A stretch of DNA of 47,483 nucleotides. Source: Ferrovibrio sp. GTDB taxonomy: Bacteria; Pseudomonadota; Alphaproteobacteria; Ferrovibrionales; Ferrovibrionaceae. Location: assembly GCF_019636075.1 (NCBI RefSeq), contig NZ_JAHBYG010000034.1, positions 1 through 47,483 of the forward strand. The letters run 5' to 3'. Made by a program: the position numbers and the translations under genes. Under the pieces are notes generated by a model that was not told the DNA's origin, searched no databases, and worked only from the letters and a program-made list of their open reading frames with translations. Positions 25,493-33,875 of the stretch are shown here, in pieces (position 1 is the stretch's first letter; each line of letters starts with the position of its first letter).

Positions 25493-25672
25493 ATGACCCA
25501 GCTTCCCCAGATTTCCACCGCTGCCGTTCTCCATTACGAAATCGAAGCCCGCAAGCTGCGCGCCAAGGCCATCGCCGCCGCCTTTGCCAGCCTGTTTGCC
25601 TATATCGGCAAGCAGCTGCATCGCCCGGCCACGGTTCAGGGTTATCGGCACGTAGCCGACGCGGCTGAGTAA
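25493..25672 (+). CDS. Conserved-looking 59-aa protein, divergent from LysR gene
   Basis: The frame reads MTQLPQISTAAVLHYEIEAR for its first 20 residues. It continues with a basic, Ala-rich amphipathic helix (KLRAKAIAAAFASLFAYIG) and a short tail ending in HVADAAE. A perfect AGGAGGT site five bases upstream and its place opposite a LysR regulator make it a real gene. It resembles, in size and helix pattern, small alphaproteobacterial proteins often found next to DUF1127 proteins or LysR genes. I cannot assign a family. The helix could bind membrane, RNA or a partner protein. A 9-bp hairpin follows the stop. Confidence 0.8.
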   Translation: MTQLPQISTAAVLHYEIEARKLRAKAIAAAFASLFAYIGKQLHRPATVQGYRHVADAAE

Positions 25673-25704
25673 ATCTCCCGGGTAAACTAGGTAGTTTGCA
25701 CTTG

Positions 25705-25730
25705 GTAACCATCGAAATATGGATGGTTAC
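25705..25730 (+). terminator. Hairpin after the 59-aa gene
   Basis: GTAACCATC (25705-25713) pairs perfectly with GATGGTTAC (25722-25730) around an eight-base loop. The tail TTATTG has few T residues, so it may be a weak terminator or a simple RNA-stabilising hairpin. Confidence 0.5.
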
Positions 25731-25740
25731 TTATTGAAAT

Positions 25741-25784
25741 CGTCCTGGGGCTGCTATAGCTGAAAAGCCATAGCCCCCAGGACG
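25741..25784. repeat. Long inverted repeat just upstream of the dioxygenase gene
   Basis: CGTCCTGGGG (25741-25750) pairs with CCCCAGGACG (25775-25784). Inside, CTATAGCT and AGCCATAG pair again with a bulge around GAAA. The right arm ends ten bases before the dioxygenase ATG, so the hairpin would lie in its leader or be a bidirectional operator/terminator. Confidence 0.75.
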
Positions 25785-25794
25785 GAGTTCCCCC

Positions 25795-26583
25795 ATGTTG
25801 CCGGCCCTTTTCATCAGCCATGGCTCACCGATGACGGTGTTGCTCGATTCGCCGGCGCGGGATTTCATGCGCAGCTTCGGGGCAGGCTTCCCCAAGCCGA
25901 AGGCTATCCTTGCGGTTTCCGCCCATTGGGAAACTGCCGAGCCGCTGTTGGGCGGTCCCGCCACACCTGAAACCATCCACGATTTCTACGGCTTTCCGCA
26001 GGCGCTGTATCAGATCCATTACAACGCGCCCGGCGCGCCGGAACTGGCTGAAAGCATAGCCCGCCGGCTGCATGAGGCCGGCTTCAAATCTGCCGTCGAT
26101 CCGGCGCGCGGCCTGGATCATGGCGCCTGGACACCGCTTTACATGGCCTATCCCAAGGCCGATATCCCGGTGCTGCAATTGAGCATCCAGAGCCATCTCG
26201 GACCCGCGCATCATCATGCACTGGGCGTGGCCTTGCGGCCTTTGCGCGAGGAGGGCGTGCTGATCCTCGCCACCGGGTCGATGACCCATAACCTGCGCGA
26301 ACTGGACCGCAATGTGCACGGCGATGGCCGTGGCGGCGCCAGCTTTCCCTGGGCGCAGAATTTCGCCGATTGGATGGCCGACAAGCTGGCCCAGCGCGAC
26401 GATGCCGCATTGCTGGAGTATCGCAGCAAGGCCCCCGAGGCCCGGCGCAACCACCCCACCGACGAACATCTGTTGCCGCTTTATGTGGCCTTGGGCGCCG
26501 CAACCCCGGGCCAGCCGGCCACGGCCCTGCATCGCTCCATGCAGTTCGGCAGCCTTTCGATGGATAGCTACCGCTTCGATTGA
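25795..26583 (+). CDS. DODA-type extradiol ring-opening dioxygenase (class III)
   Basis: The 262-aa protein belongs to the LigB-superfamily group that includes plant DOPA dioxygenase and E. coli YgiD. Metal-ligand candidates are His9 (FISHGSP) and His44 (VSAHWETAEP). Further conserved histidines lie in GLDHGAWTPL and HPTDEHLLPLY. The segment ILATGSMTHNLREL is also typical. It would use Fe(II) or Zn(II) to open a catechol-type ring. Physiological substrate is unknown. It is a single gene behind a conspicuous inverted repeat, and murJ begins 72 bases after it. Confidence 0.92.
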   Translation: MLPALFISHGSPMTVLLDSPARDFMRSFGAGFPKPKAILAVSAHWETAEPLLGGPATPETIHDFYGFPQALYQIHYNAPGAPELAESIARRLHEAGFKSAVDPARGLDHGAWTPLYMAYPKADIPVLQLSIQSHLGPAHHHALGVALRPLREEGVLILATGSMTHNLRELDRNVHGDGRGGASFPWAQNFADWMADKLAQRDDAALLEYRSKAPEARRNHPTDEHLLPLYVALGAATPGQPATALHRSMQFGSLSMDSYRFD

Positions 26584-26655
26584 GGCATTCTGCCATTAAG
26601 GCTTTCTGCGGGCGGAGGCTTTCGCAAGCCTGCGGGCTTTGCGATAAGCGAGGGT

Positions 26656-28206
26656 ATGAATCTGTTCCGCGCCATCGCAACCGTCGGCGGCCTCACCATG
26701 GTGAGCCGGGTGTTCGGTTTTGTGCGGGATCTCATGATCGCCCGCTATCTTGGCGCCGGCGTGGCGGCCGATGCCTTCTTCGTGGCGCTGCGGCTGCCGA
26801 ATTTCTTCCGCTCGCTGTTTGCCGAGGGTGCCTTTACCGCCGGCTTCTTGCCGCTTTACAGCGAAACCCTGAACAAGGGGGGCGGGCTGGCGGCGGCGCG
26901 GCGTTTCGCCGAACAGGCTTTGGCCTTGCTGTTGCCAGTGGTGCTGGGGTTCAGCATTCTGGCGCAGATCGCCATGCCTTTGGTGATGCTGGGCCTGGCG
27001 CCGGGCTTTGCCGATGATCCGGCGCGGTTCGATCTGGCTGTCGATTATACCCGCATCACCTTTCCCTATCTGGCCTTCATCAGCTTGGCGGCCTTGTATG
27101 GCGCGGTGCTGAACGGATTGGGCCGTTTCGCCGCCTTTGCCGCCACGCCGATCCTGCTCAACATCACGATGATCGTCTGCCTGCCGTTGCTGACCGGGCC
27201 GCTGGGCAGTGCCGGCGCGGCCTTGGCCTGGGGCACGCTGGCTTCCGGGCTGGTGCAATTCCTCTGGCTGGTCTGGTGGGCGGCGCGTGCCGGTGTGAAG
27301 CTGCGGTTGCGCTGGCCGGTCCTGCCGCCGGTGGTGAAGCGTCTGTTCGCGCTGATCCTGCCGGCCGCCATCGGCGCCGGTGCGATGCAGATCAATCTGG
27401 TGATCGGCGTGATCCTGGCATCCCTGCTGCCGGTGGGCGCGGTGTCGTATCTGTTTTATGCCGACCGTATCAACCAGCTCACCATCGGCGTGGTGGGTGT
27501 GGCGATTTCCACCGTCCTGCTGCCGGCACTGTCGGCCTTGCTGGCACGCGGCGACACCGTGGCGGCAGCGCGCCAGCAGAATCGCGCGCTGGAATTCTGC
27601 CTGTTGATTTCGCTGCCGGCAGCGGCGGCGCTGATCATCGTGCCGCTGCCGATCATGTCGGTGTTGTTCGAACGCGGCGCCTTCGATGCCCAGGCCGCCA
27701 GGGCCAGCGCCGATGCGTTGCTGGCCTATTCGATAGGTTTGCCGGCCTATACCCTGGCGCGGGCGCTCACGCCCGGCTTCCATGCCCGGCAGGATACCAG
27801 AACCCCGGTGCGCATCGCCTTTGTCACCATCGCGGTCAATCTCGCACTCAGCCTGGCGCTGATGCCCTGGCTCGGCCATGTCGGTCTCGCCCTGGCCACC
27901 GGGCTTGCCGCCTGGGGCAATGCCGGCCAGTTGGCCTGGGCGCTGTATCGCCGCGATGCCTGGCAGCCCGATGCCCGGCTGATCCGGCGCAGCGGTTTGA
28001 TTCTGCTGGCCGCCCTGCTGATGGCGCTTGCGCTCTGGGGTCTGGATCGTGCGCTCGCCCCCTGGTATGCGCAAAGCCTGACCTGGCGGGTGGCGGCGCT
28101 TGCGCTGCTGGTGGGCGGTGGCATGGCGGTGTATCTGGCGGCCGCCCTGGCTTTGCGGGCCACAAAGCCGGCGGAATGGCGTGCCATGTTGCGCCGGGAC
28201 GGTTGA
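26656..28206 (+). CDS. murJ: Lipid II flippase MurJ
   Basis: The 516-aa polytopic membrane protein of the MOP superfamily (MurJ/MviN) moves lipid II across the inner membrane for peptidoglycan synthesis. The N-terminus NLFRAIATVGGLTMVSRVFGFVRD is the family start. Conserved motifs include ADAFFVALRLPNFFRSLFAEGAF and DRINQLTIGVVGVAISTVLLP, in pieces. Hydrophobic segments are spread over the whole length, consistent with 14 helices. It precedes trpS by 86 bases on the same strand. Confidence 0.96.
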   Translation: MNLFRAIATVGGLTMVSRVFGFVRDLMIARYLGAGVAADAFFVALRLPNFFRSLFAEGAFTAGFLPLYSETLNKGGGLAAARRFAEQALALLLPVVLGFSILAQIAMPLVMLGLAPGFADDPARFDLAVDYTRITFPYLAFISLAALYGAVLNGLGRFAAFAATPILLNITMIVCLPLLTGPLGSAGAALAWGTLASGLVQFLWLVWWAARAGVKLRLRWPVLPPVVKRLFALILPAAIGAGAMQINLVIGVILASLLPVGAVSYLFYADRINQLTIGVVGVAISTVLLPALSALLARGDTVAAARQQNRALEFCLLISLPAAAALIIVPLPIMSVLFERGAFDAQAARASADALLAYSIGLPAYTLARALTPGFHARQDTRTPVRIAFVTIAVNLALSLALMPWLGHVGLALATGLAAWGNAGQLAWALYRRDAWQPDARLIRRSGLILLAALLMALALWGLDRALAPWYAQSLTWRVAALALLVGGGMAVYLAAALALRATKPAEWRAMLRRDG

Positions 28207-28292
28207 CGCCCAAGCATTCGGCGGCGATAACCCGCGCCGCACCATCCCAATTCCGCGACCGTTCCACCGGCGCATAAGCAAAGGGACTGACC

Positions 28293-29300
28293 ATGGCCTT
28301 CCAACGGCGCATTTTCTCGGGCATCCAGCCTTCCGGCAATCTGCATCTCGGCAACTACCTGGGCGCTGTGCGCAACTGGGTGAAGCTGCAAAACGAATTC
28401 GAGTGCATCTTCTGCATGGTCGACATGCATGCCATCACGGTGTGGCAGGATCCGGCCGATCTGGTGCGCTCCACCCGCGAGCTTGCTTCCGCCATGATCG
28501 CCTCCGGCATCGATCCCGAACGCAATGTGCTGTTCAACCAAAGCCAGAATCCCGATCACACCACCCTGGCCTGGATCTTCAATTGCGTGGCCCGCATGGG
28601 CTGGATGAACCGCATGACGCAGTTCAAGGAGAAGGCCGGCAAGGACCGCGAGAATGTGTCGCTGGGCCTGTTTGCCTATCCGGCGCTGATGGCCGCCGAT
28701 ATTCTGGCCTACAAGGCCACCCATGTGCCGGTGGGCGAGGACCAGAAGCAGCATCTGGAACTGGCCCGCGATATCGCGCAGAAATTCAATCATGATTACG
28801 GCGGCGAATTCTTTCCGCTCACCGAGCCGCAGATTTTCGGTACCGCCACGCGTGTGATGAGCCTGCGCGACGGACAGAAGAAAATGTCGAAATCGGATCT
28901 CTCCGATCAGTCGCGCATCAATCTCACCGATACATCGGATGCGATTGCCGATAAGATCAAGCGCGCCAAGACCGATACCCAGGCCCTGCCCGAAACCACA
29001 GAAGGCCTGGAAGGCCGGCCCGAGGCGCAGAACCTGATGGGTATCTATGCCGCGCTCACCGACAAGCCGTTGGATCATGTGGTGGCGGACTTCGCCGGCA
29101 AGGGCTTTGCCGATTTCAAGCGTGCGTTGACCGAGGCGGCAGTGGCCCATATGGGCCCGATCACCGCCGAGATGCGCCGCCTGATGGCCGATCCCGGCTA
29201 TGTGGATGGCATTCTGCGCAAGGGCGGCGAACGCGCCCGCGCGCTGTCGGCGCCAGTGCTGCGCGAAGTTTACGATACAGTTGGCTTCTTGCGCCCTTGA
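28293..29300 (+). CDS. trpS: Tryptophanyl-tRNA synthetase
   Basis: The 335-aa class Ic synthetase charges tRNA-Trp. The start [18 protein letters not shown] contains the HIGH-type motif (HLGN, near 18-21). The tryptophan pocket region includes [26 protein letters not shown], in pieces. KMSKSD lies near residue 197. Length and order are normal. The stop codon is inside the first copy of a 29-bp tandem repeat that continues for two more copies downstream. Confidence 0.97.
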   Translation: MAFQRRIFSGIQPSGNLHLGNYLGAVRNWVKLQNEFECIFCMVDMHAITVWQDPADLVRSTRELASAMIASGIDPERNVLFNQSQNPDHTTLAWIFNCVARMGWMNRMTQFKEKAGKDRENVSLGLFAYPALMAADILAYKATHVPVGEDQKQHLELARDIAQKFNHDYGGEFFPLTEPQIFGTATRVMSLRDGQKKMSKSDLSDQSRINLTDTSDAIADKIKRAKTDTQALPETTEGLEGRPEAQNLMGIYAALTDKPLDHVVADFAGKGFADFKRALTEAAVAHMGPITAEMRRLMADPGYVDGILRKGGERARALSAPVLREVYDTVGFLRP

Positions 29301-29376
29301 GGGCGCGGGTTGGTTTCCTGCGCCCCTGAGGGCGCGGGTAGGTTTCCTGCGCTCCTGAGGGCGCGGGTAGGATTTC
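29290..29376. repeat. Three tandem 29-bp copies of the trpS stop region, each with a hairpin
   Basis: Units start at 29290, 29319 and 29348. Each contains the stem GCGCCC-YTGA-GGGCGC followed by GGGTWGG. In copy three one C becomes T, which still pairs as U-G in RNA. In each unit the bases up to TGA can be read as the C-terminal tail Phe-Leu-Arg-Pro(or Ser)-stop of trpS, although the 29-base period shifts the frame each time. The array fills the gap to the convergent M81 gene. It could act as a triple hairpin terminator for both transcripts. Confidence 0.93.
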
Positions 29377-29391
29377 TCCGGCCCTGATAAA

Positions 29392-30951
29392 TTACGCCGG
29401 CGTCCAGTCCATCTCTGGATCCAGCGGAAAGATCGGACGCGGCACCTCGCGCCACGGCACGCGCTGCAGCATCGGCGTGGTCAGGCCCGGCGCATCGGCC
29501 TCGATGATCTGCTGATCGGTGAAGATATCGTCGAAGCCGGCGCGGAAATGCCCGCGCGACTTCACGATCAAGCTGCGCAGCTTGTGCAGGTCGATGCCGA
29601 GGCTTTCGAAGAACATCGGATCCAGCGCCTGATGGCGATAGGTGGTCACCACCACGGTGATGCCGCCCACCTGGATTGCCGCCGCCTTGCCCATATCCAT
29701 TTGCCGGCCAGCCGCCATGCCGCGCCGGCCGACGAACAGGCCATCCGATAGTTTCACCACGCGGCCGGGCAGGGTGAGGGTGCCGGAGAATTCCGTGGAT
29801 GGCTTGCGGTTGAAGGCGGCGGGGAATTGCACGCCTTCGCCCAAGCGATGAGCTTCCGCCGCCAGTTCGGGATCGAAGAACGGCCCCAGTGCGCAGCCTT
29901 CAACGCCGGCCTTGTAGAAGGCGTCCAGCAGATAAGGTGTGTTGCCGCCGCCGCCGCCGCCGGGATTGTCGGCCACATCGGCAAACAGCAAGGCGGGTTT
30001 GCCGGCATCGCGCGAAGCCGCCAATGCCATGGCGGCGCATTGTTCGATGCTGGTCAACCGGGCGACGAAATCATGCCGCGTTGCCCAGGCCTGCGCCGCC
30101 ACTTCGCGTGCCACCTGATCGGCGCGCGCCTGAGTATCGGCGGTCACGATCACCGACATGCCGTTTTTCGGCGTGTCGCCCAGCGAGAAGCCGGAATTGA
30201 TCGACACATCCCAGACATCCTCGCCCACATAACGCTGGCCGAAAGCGATCAGATCGGCATAAGGGCCGGCCTTGGTGTTCTGCGATGTGGAGGGTGGAAT
30301 GAAGGGCAGTTTCTGAAAGCCACGGGCGGGGCGCTCGCCGCGCTCAGGCCCTTTGCCCAGCAGGCGTTGCAGATGCCGCGCGCAATCGGCGCCGCGATCC
30401 GCCATATCGGTATGCGGGTTGCAGCGATAGCTCACCATCATGCTGGTCAGGTCGATCATCGCGCGGCTTACATTGGCGTGTAGATCCAGCGTGGCGATCA
30501 GCGGCACATCGGGGCCTACCACATCGCGCAGGGCTGCAAACAGCGTGGCATCGGGATCGATATCGCGCGTACCGATGGCGGCGCCGTGCTGCGACAGGAA
30601 AATCGCATCAACCGGCCCGCCGTCGCGGATATGCTGTTGCAATTCCTCCACCATGCGGCGCACCAGCCAGTCGAAGAAATCCTGATCCACCGGGCCGGAT
30701 GCGCCTACCGCCGCCATCACCAACGGCAGCTTCTGCCAGGCGCCATATTCATCCATCGCCTTGGTGAAGCCGGTGACGGTGGGCGGCACGGCGGGCGCCG
30801 GCTTGGCGATATCGGCCAGCAGCGCGGCGCCTTCCAGCAACACGGCATCGCGGAACTCGGCTTCGGTGGCGACGGGTGAATGATTGTTGCTTTCCAGCAT
30901 GAAGCCGCCGAAGGCGATGCGAGGAAGCTTTGGTTGGGGCTGGTTCGACAT
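29392..30951 (-). CDS. M81 family metallopeptidase (MlrC-like)
   Basis: The 519-aa protein belongs to the family of MlrC, the last enzyme of microcystin breakdown, whose members are mostly uncharacterised. Zinc ligands are Asp156 and His158 in TLDLHANVS and His180 in CNPHTD, with the MlrC spacing. The C-terminal domain contains DVADNPGGGGGGNTPYLL, TLPGRVVKLSDG and SLGIDLHKLRSLIVKSRGHF. It should cleave a small, perhaps modified, peptide in the cytoplasm. It is divergent from the peptide-binding protein gene (71-base gap), and such pairings suggest uptake plus hydrolysis of the same compound. Confidence 0.92.
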   Translation of the reverse strand: MSNQPQPKLPRIAFGGFMLESNNHSPVATEAEFRDAVLLEGAALLADIAKPAPAVPPTVTGFTKAMDEYGAWQKLPLVMAAVGASGPVDQDFFDWLVRRMVEELQQHIRDGGPVDAIFLSQHGAAIGTRDIDPDATLFAALRDVVGPDVPLIATLDLHANVSRAMIDLTSMMVSYRCNPHTDMADRGADCARHLQRLLGKGPERGERPARGFQKLPFIPPSTSQNTKAGPYADLIAFGQRYVGEDVWDVSINSGFSLGDTPKNGMSVIVTADTQARADQVAREVAAQAWATRHDFVARLTSIEQCAAMALAASRDAGKPALLFADVADNPGGGGGGNTPYLLDAFYKAGVEGCALGPFFDPELAAEAHRLGEGVQFPAAFNRKPSTEFSGTLTLPGRVVKLSDGLFVGRRGMAAGRQMDMGKAAAIQVGGITVVVTTYRHQALDPMFFESLGIDLHKLRSLIVKSRGHFRAGFDDIFTDQQIIEADAPGLTTPMLQRVPWREVPRPIFPLDPEMDWTPA

Positions 30952-30967
30952 GACACCGTATTATTGT

Positions 30968-30998
30968 TTGACAGCGGAAGCGGGCTGCCTTCTATACT
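30968..30998 (+). promoter_or_regulatory. Sigma-70 promoter of the peptide-binding protein gene
   Basis: TTGACA (30968-30973) and TATACT (30993-30998) match the consensus at six and five positions. The spacer is 19 bases, two longer than ideal. AGGGAG near 31011 precedes the ATG. The 71-base gap also has to serve the M81 gene on the other strand. Confidence 0.6.
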
Positions 30999-31022
30999 AA
31001 TGAGTGCAACAGGGAGATCGCA

Positions 31023-32642
31023 ATGCACCATATAAACCGGCGTGACTTTATTCTTGGCGGAACTGCGGCGAGCCTGCTGGCCCCAGGCCTGGCGGCCCAG
31101 GCTCAGGCCCAGCTTCTGGCTCAGGTAACGGCGGTGCCCGGTACCCTCACGCTCGGCACCAAGCTGGAGCTGAACACCCTCGATCCGCATTTCTTCAACG
31201 GCTTTCCGCAGGGTTCCAGCCACAGCCTGATTTTCGATGCGCTGATGCTGCTGGATTCCAATCTGCGCGTGCAGCCGGCGCTGGCCACCGGTTACAAGCT
31301 GGTGAATGATCTGACCTGGGAATTCACCCTGCGCCGCGATGTGAAGTATCACAACGGCATGCCCTTCACCGCCGCCGATGTGGCCGCCACCTATAACCGC
31401 GTGCCGAATGTGCCGAACAGCCCGAATCTGTTCAGCCAGTTCACCAAATCGATCGATCGCGTCGAGATCGTCAACGATCATCTGGTGCGCTTCCACACCA
31501 AAGAACCCAATCCCACCTTGCCTGGCGATCTCTCGCGCGTGTTCATCATCCCAGCGGCGCTGGCCAATGCCAGCACGGCGGATTTCAACACCGGCAGCGC
31601 CTTCTGCGTCGGCACCGGCCCCTACAAGGTGGTTGAATGGGTGAATGGCGACCGCCTGGTGCTGGAAGCCAATCCCGGCTATTGGGGCGGCAAACCGGCC
31701 TGGGGCAAGGTTGTCGAGAAAGTCATCAAAAGCGACCCGACCCGCATCGCCAACCTGCTGTCTGGCCAGGTGGATGCCATCGACGAAGTGCCGCCTGCCG
31801 ATATCCCGCGTTTCCGCGACGATGCGCGTTTCGCAATGTATAGCGGCCCCAGTTCGGTGGTGCATTACATCGCGCTGGATTCAGACCGCGACGACAGCCC
31901 CTTCGTGGGGCCCAAGGATGGCCAGCCGCCGCTGAAGGGCAATCCGCTGAAAGACAAGCGGGTGCGCCGTGCCCTGTCGCTTGCCATCAACCGCGAGCTG
32001 ATCGCCAGCCGCATGATGGATGGCTCGGTGATTCCGGCCTCGCAATTCATGCCGTCGACATTCGAGGGCACCAGCCAGAAGCTGAAGCCGCATCCTTTCG
32101 ATCCCGATCAGGCCAAGAAGCTGCTGGCCGAAGCCGGCTATCCCGATGGCTTCAAGATCACCCTGCATGCCACCAACGACCGTTATCCGAAGGATCGCGA
32201 TATCGCTCAGGCGATCGGCCAGACCTGGACCCGCATCGGCCTGCAGGTGGCCATCGAGGCGGTGACCGGCACGGTATTTTTCGGCCAGGCCAGCACGCAG
32301 AAATACTCGGCTTTCATTGCGCAATACGGCACCGAGGAAGCCCTGGTGGGGCCGCGCGCGCTGATTCATACCGTGGCCCCGGCCACCGGCATGGGATCGG
32401 CCAACCGCACCCGGCATTCCAATCCGGCGATCGATGCGGTGATCCAGAAGGCTGCCGTGGAGATGGATCCGGCCAAGCGCGTGCTGCTGACCCAGCAGGC
32501 ACTGGAACTCACCATCGAAGAGCAGGCCTTCATTCCGGTATTCCATCCCAACTGGCAATTTGCCGCGCGCAAGGAGCTGGTGGTGGAAAGCAGCCCGTTG
32601 CGCCGCTTCAACGCCCTGATGATCAGCCAGAAAAAGGCATAA
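31023..32642 (+). CDS. ABC-transporter peptide-binding protein (SBP_bac_5), Tat-exported
   Basis: The 539-aa family 5 extracellular solute-binding protein resembles DppA/OppA. The N-terminus NRRDFILGGTAASLLAPG is a twin-arginine signal, with likely cleavage after the AQAQAQ region. Conserved parts include LRRDVKYHNGMPFTAADV, GTGPYKVVEW, DKRVRRALSLAINRELIA and AGYPDGFKITL. It would bind a di- or oligopeptide in the periplasm. No permease or ATPase gene follows, so it must work with components encoded elsewhere. It is divergent from the M81 peptidase. Confidence 0.93.
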   Translation: MHHINRRDFILGGTAASLLAPGLAAQAQAQLLAQVTAVPGTLTLGTKLELNTLDPHFFNGFPQGSSHSLIFDALMLLDSNLRVQPALATGYKLVNDLTWEFTLRRDVKYHNGMPFTAADVAATYNRVPNVPNSPNLFSQFTKSIDRVEIVNDHLVRFHTKEPNPTLPGDLSRVFIIPAALANASTADFNTGSAFCVGTGPYKVVEWVNGDRLVLEANPGYWGGKPAWGKVVEKVIKSDPTRIANLLSGQVDAIDEVPPADIPRFRDDARFAMYSGPSSVVHYIALDSDRDDSPFVGPKDGQPPLKGNPLKDKRVRRALSLAINRELIASRMMDGSVIPASQFMPSTFEGTSQKLKPHPFDPDQAKKLLAEAGYPDGFKITLHATNDRYPKDRDIAQAIGQTWTRIGLQVAIEAVTGTVFFGQASTQKYSAFIAQYGTEEALVGPRALIHTVAPATGMGSANRTRHSNPAIDAVIQKAAVEMDPAKRVLLTQQALELTIEEQAFIPVFHPNWQFAARKELVVESSPLRRFNALMISQKKA

Positions 32643-32654
32643 TTGCGGCCAATG

Positions 32655-32727
32655 CCGGCGGGCTTCTCCTCCGGGGGTAGCCCGTTCCGCCGGGAAATGC
32701 CTCTTGCGCCAGGGGGCATTTGCCCCC
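32655..32727. repeat. Cluster of hairpins between the peptide-binding protein and DUF2333 genes
   Basis: CCGGCGGGCT (32655-32664) pairs with AGCCCG (32679-32684) and CCGCCGG (32687-32693) as nested arms. A second stem GGGGGC-ATTT-GCCCCC lies at 32712-32727. Together they may end transcription of the binding-protein gene, though no T-run follows. Confidence 0.6.
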
Positions 32728-32761
32728 ACATCATAGGGCAGATCAACCGGACGGGTTCCCT

Positions 32762-33709
32762 ATGAGCATTCTGAACGAGGGCGGCAGCCTGAAGCGCCGC
32801 TGGCCGCTTTTCGCCGCCATCGCCGTGGTGGCGATATTCGGCCTGTATTATCCCGTGGGCATGCTGCTCACCCACAAGATCGACGACGATCTGGCTTACA
32901 AGCCGGCGGCCGTGGATCAGGTGGGCGGCGGCAGCCATGCGGTGGCGATTGCCGCCGAGTTGATCGAGCGCGAGATCAAGATCAATGGCTGGGTGGCCAA
33001 CGATCCTTTCTTCCAACCCGGATCGATGCTCGACAACATGCCGAATTTCCAGCTTGGCATGCTGCATGCCATGGGCCGTTTTGCATTCGAGCTGGTAGAC
33101 CAGCTTGGCCGTACCCGGGGTTCCAGCCAGACCGACCGCGATCTGCAGGAAGCCGCCGGCCTGCTGCAATATTCCGGCACCAAGTGGTTTTTCGATTTCT
33201 CAACCTCTGTGCTGCCCACTGCGAAATCGGAAGACCAATATGCCAAGGCGGTGAGCGCTTTGCGCAACTACAACATCCGGCTTGGCCAGGGCAATGCGAT
33301 TTTCGAGCGCCGCGCCGATAATCTGCTTTCGGCGCTCGACCGCATCTCGCTCGATCTCGGGTCCTCCTCGGCGGCGCTGGATAAACGTATCATCGACGGC
33401 TCGCCGCTCTGGCTCGATTTCGAATCCGACGACCTGTTCTATTCGGTGAAGGGCCAAGCCTATGCCTATTATCTGATCCTGCGCGAATTGAAACGCGATT
33501 ACGCCAATATCGTGCGCGACCGCGAATTATCCGCCACCTGGGATCAGATGCTGTCGTCTTTTGCCGCCGCTGCAGGCCTGCATCCGTTGGTGGTGGTGAA
33601 CGGCAAGCCCGATGGCCTGCTGCTGCCAAACCATCTGGCATCCATGGGCTTCCATATCCTGCGCGCTCGCACGCAATTGCGCGAGATATCGAATATCCTG
33701 CTGAAGTAA
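32762..33709 (+). CDS. DUF2333 family membrane protein
   Basis: The 315-aa protein has a short basic N-terminus (LKRRW), one transmembrane helix (about 14-36) and a long, mostly helical periplasmic domain. Family-like pieces are INGWVANDPFFQPGSMLDNMPNFQLG, in pieces, LLQYSGTKWFFDFS, and the C-terminal MGFHILRARTQLREISNILLK, in pieces. These fit DUF2333, whose function is unknown. ATG 32762 follows a weak purine-rich site. The gene stands alone between hairpin clusters, and no partner gene suggests a role. Confidence 0.85.
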   Translation: MSILNEGGSLKRRWPLFAAIAVVAIFGLYYPVGMLLTHKIDDDLAYKPAAVDQVGGGSHAVAIAAELIEREIKINGWVANDPFFQPGSMLDNMPNFQLGMLHAMGRFAFELVDQLGRTRGSSQTDRDLQEAAGLLQYSGTKWFFDFSTSVLPTAKSEDQYAKAVSALRNYNIRLGQGNAIFERRADNLLSALDRISLDLGSSSAALDKRIIDGSPLWLDFESDDLFYSVKGQAYAYYLILRELKRDYANIVRDRELSATWDQMLSSFAAAAGLHPLVVVNGKPDGLLLPNHLASMGFHILRARTQLREISNILLK

Positions 33710-33767
33710 GGCCGTCAGCCAGCACGCAGCCGTTTATCCTGGCGTTCGGCGTTTCCCATTCCTCAAA

Positions 33768-33857
33768 CCGTCACCACCGGGCTTGACCCGGTGGTCCATG
33801 CTTGAGGCAGCAAAACCGCTGAACCATGGATGCCCGTAACAAGTACGGGCATGACGG
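33768..33857. repeat. 90-bp REP-like palindromic intergenic element
   Basis: The element has two stem-loops: CCACCGGG-CTTGA-CCCGGTGG (33774-33794) and TGCCCGTA-ACAAG-TACGGGCA (33831-33851). They are enclosed by outer arms CCGTCA (33768-33773) and TGACGG (33852-33857), with CCATG/CATGG between them. Mosaic palindromes with the core CGGGCTTGACCCGG are widespread in alphaproteobacterial intergenic regions. It separates the convergent DUF2333 and mutS genes. Confidence 0.85.
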
Positions 33858-33875
33858 CGTCTTTTTTGAAGACGC
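33857..33875 (-). terminator. Hairpin directly after mutS
   Basis: GCGTCTT (33857-33863) pairs with AAGACGC (33869-33875). On the minus strand it begins at the base after the mutS TAA. It shares one base with the REP-like element. It lacks a T-run on that strand, so termination is likely but not certain. Confidence 0.5.

Noticed and set aside
26596..28281. Open frame of 561 codons antisense to murJ
   Set aside because: The product is dominated by Gln, Arg and His, has no recognisable domain and mirrors a well-conserved membrane protein gene.
29290..29376. CRISPR-like array of 29-bp repeats
   Set aside because: The units are directly adjacent with no spacers and no cas genes lie nearby; it is a tandem duplication of the trpS end.
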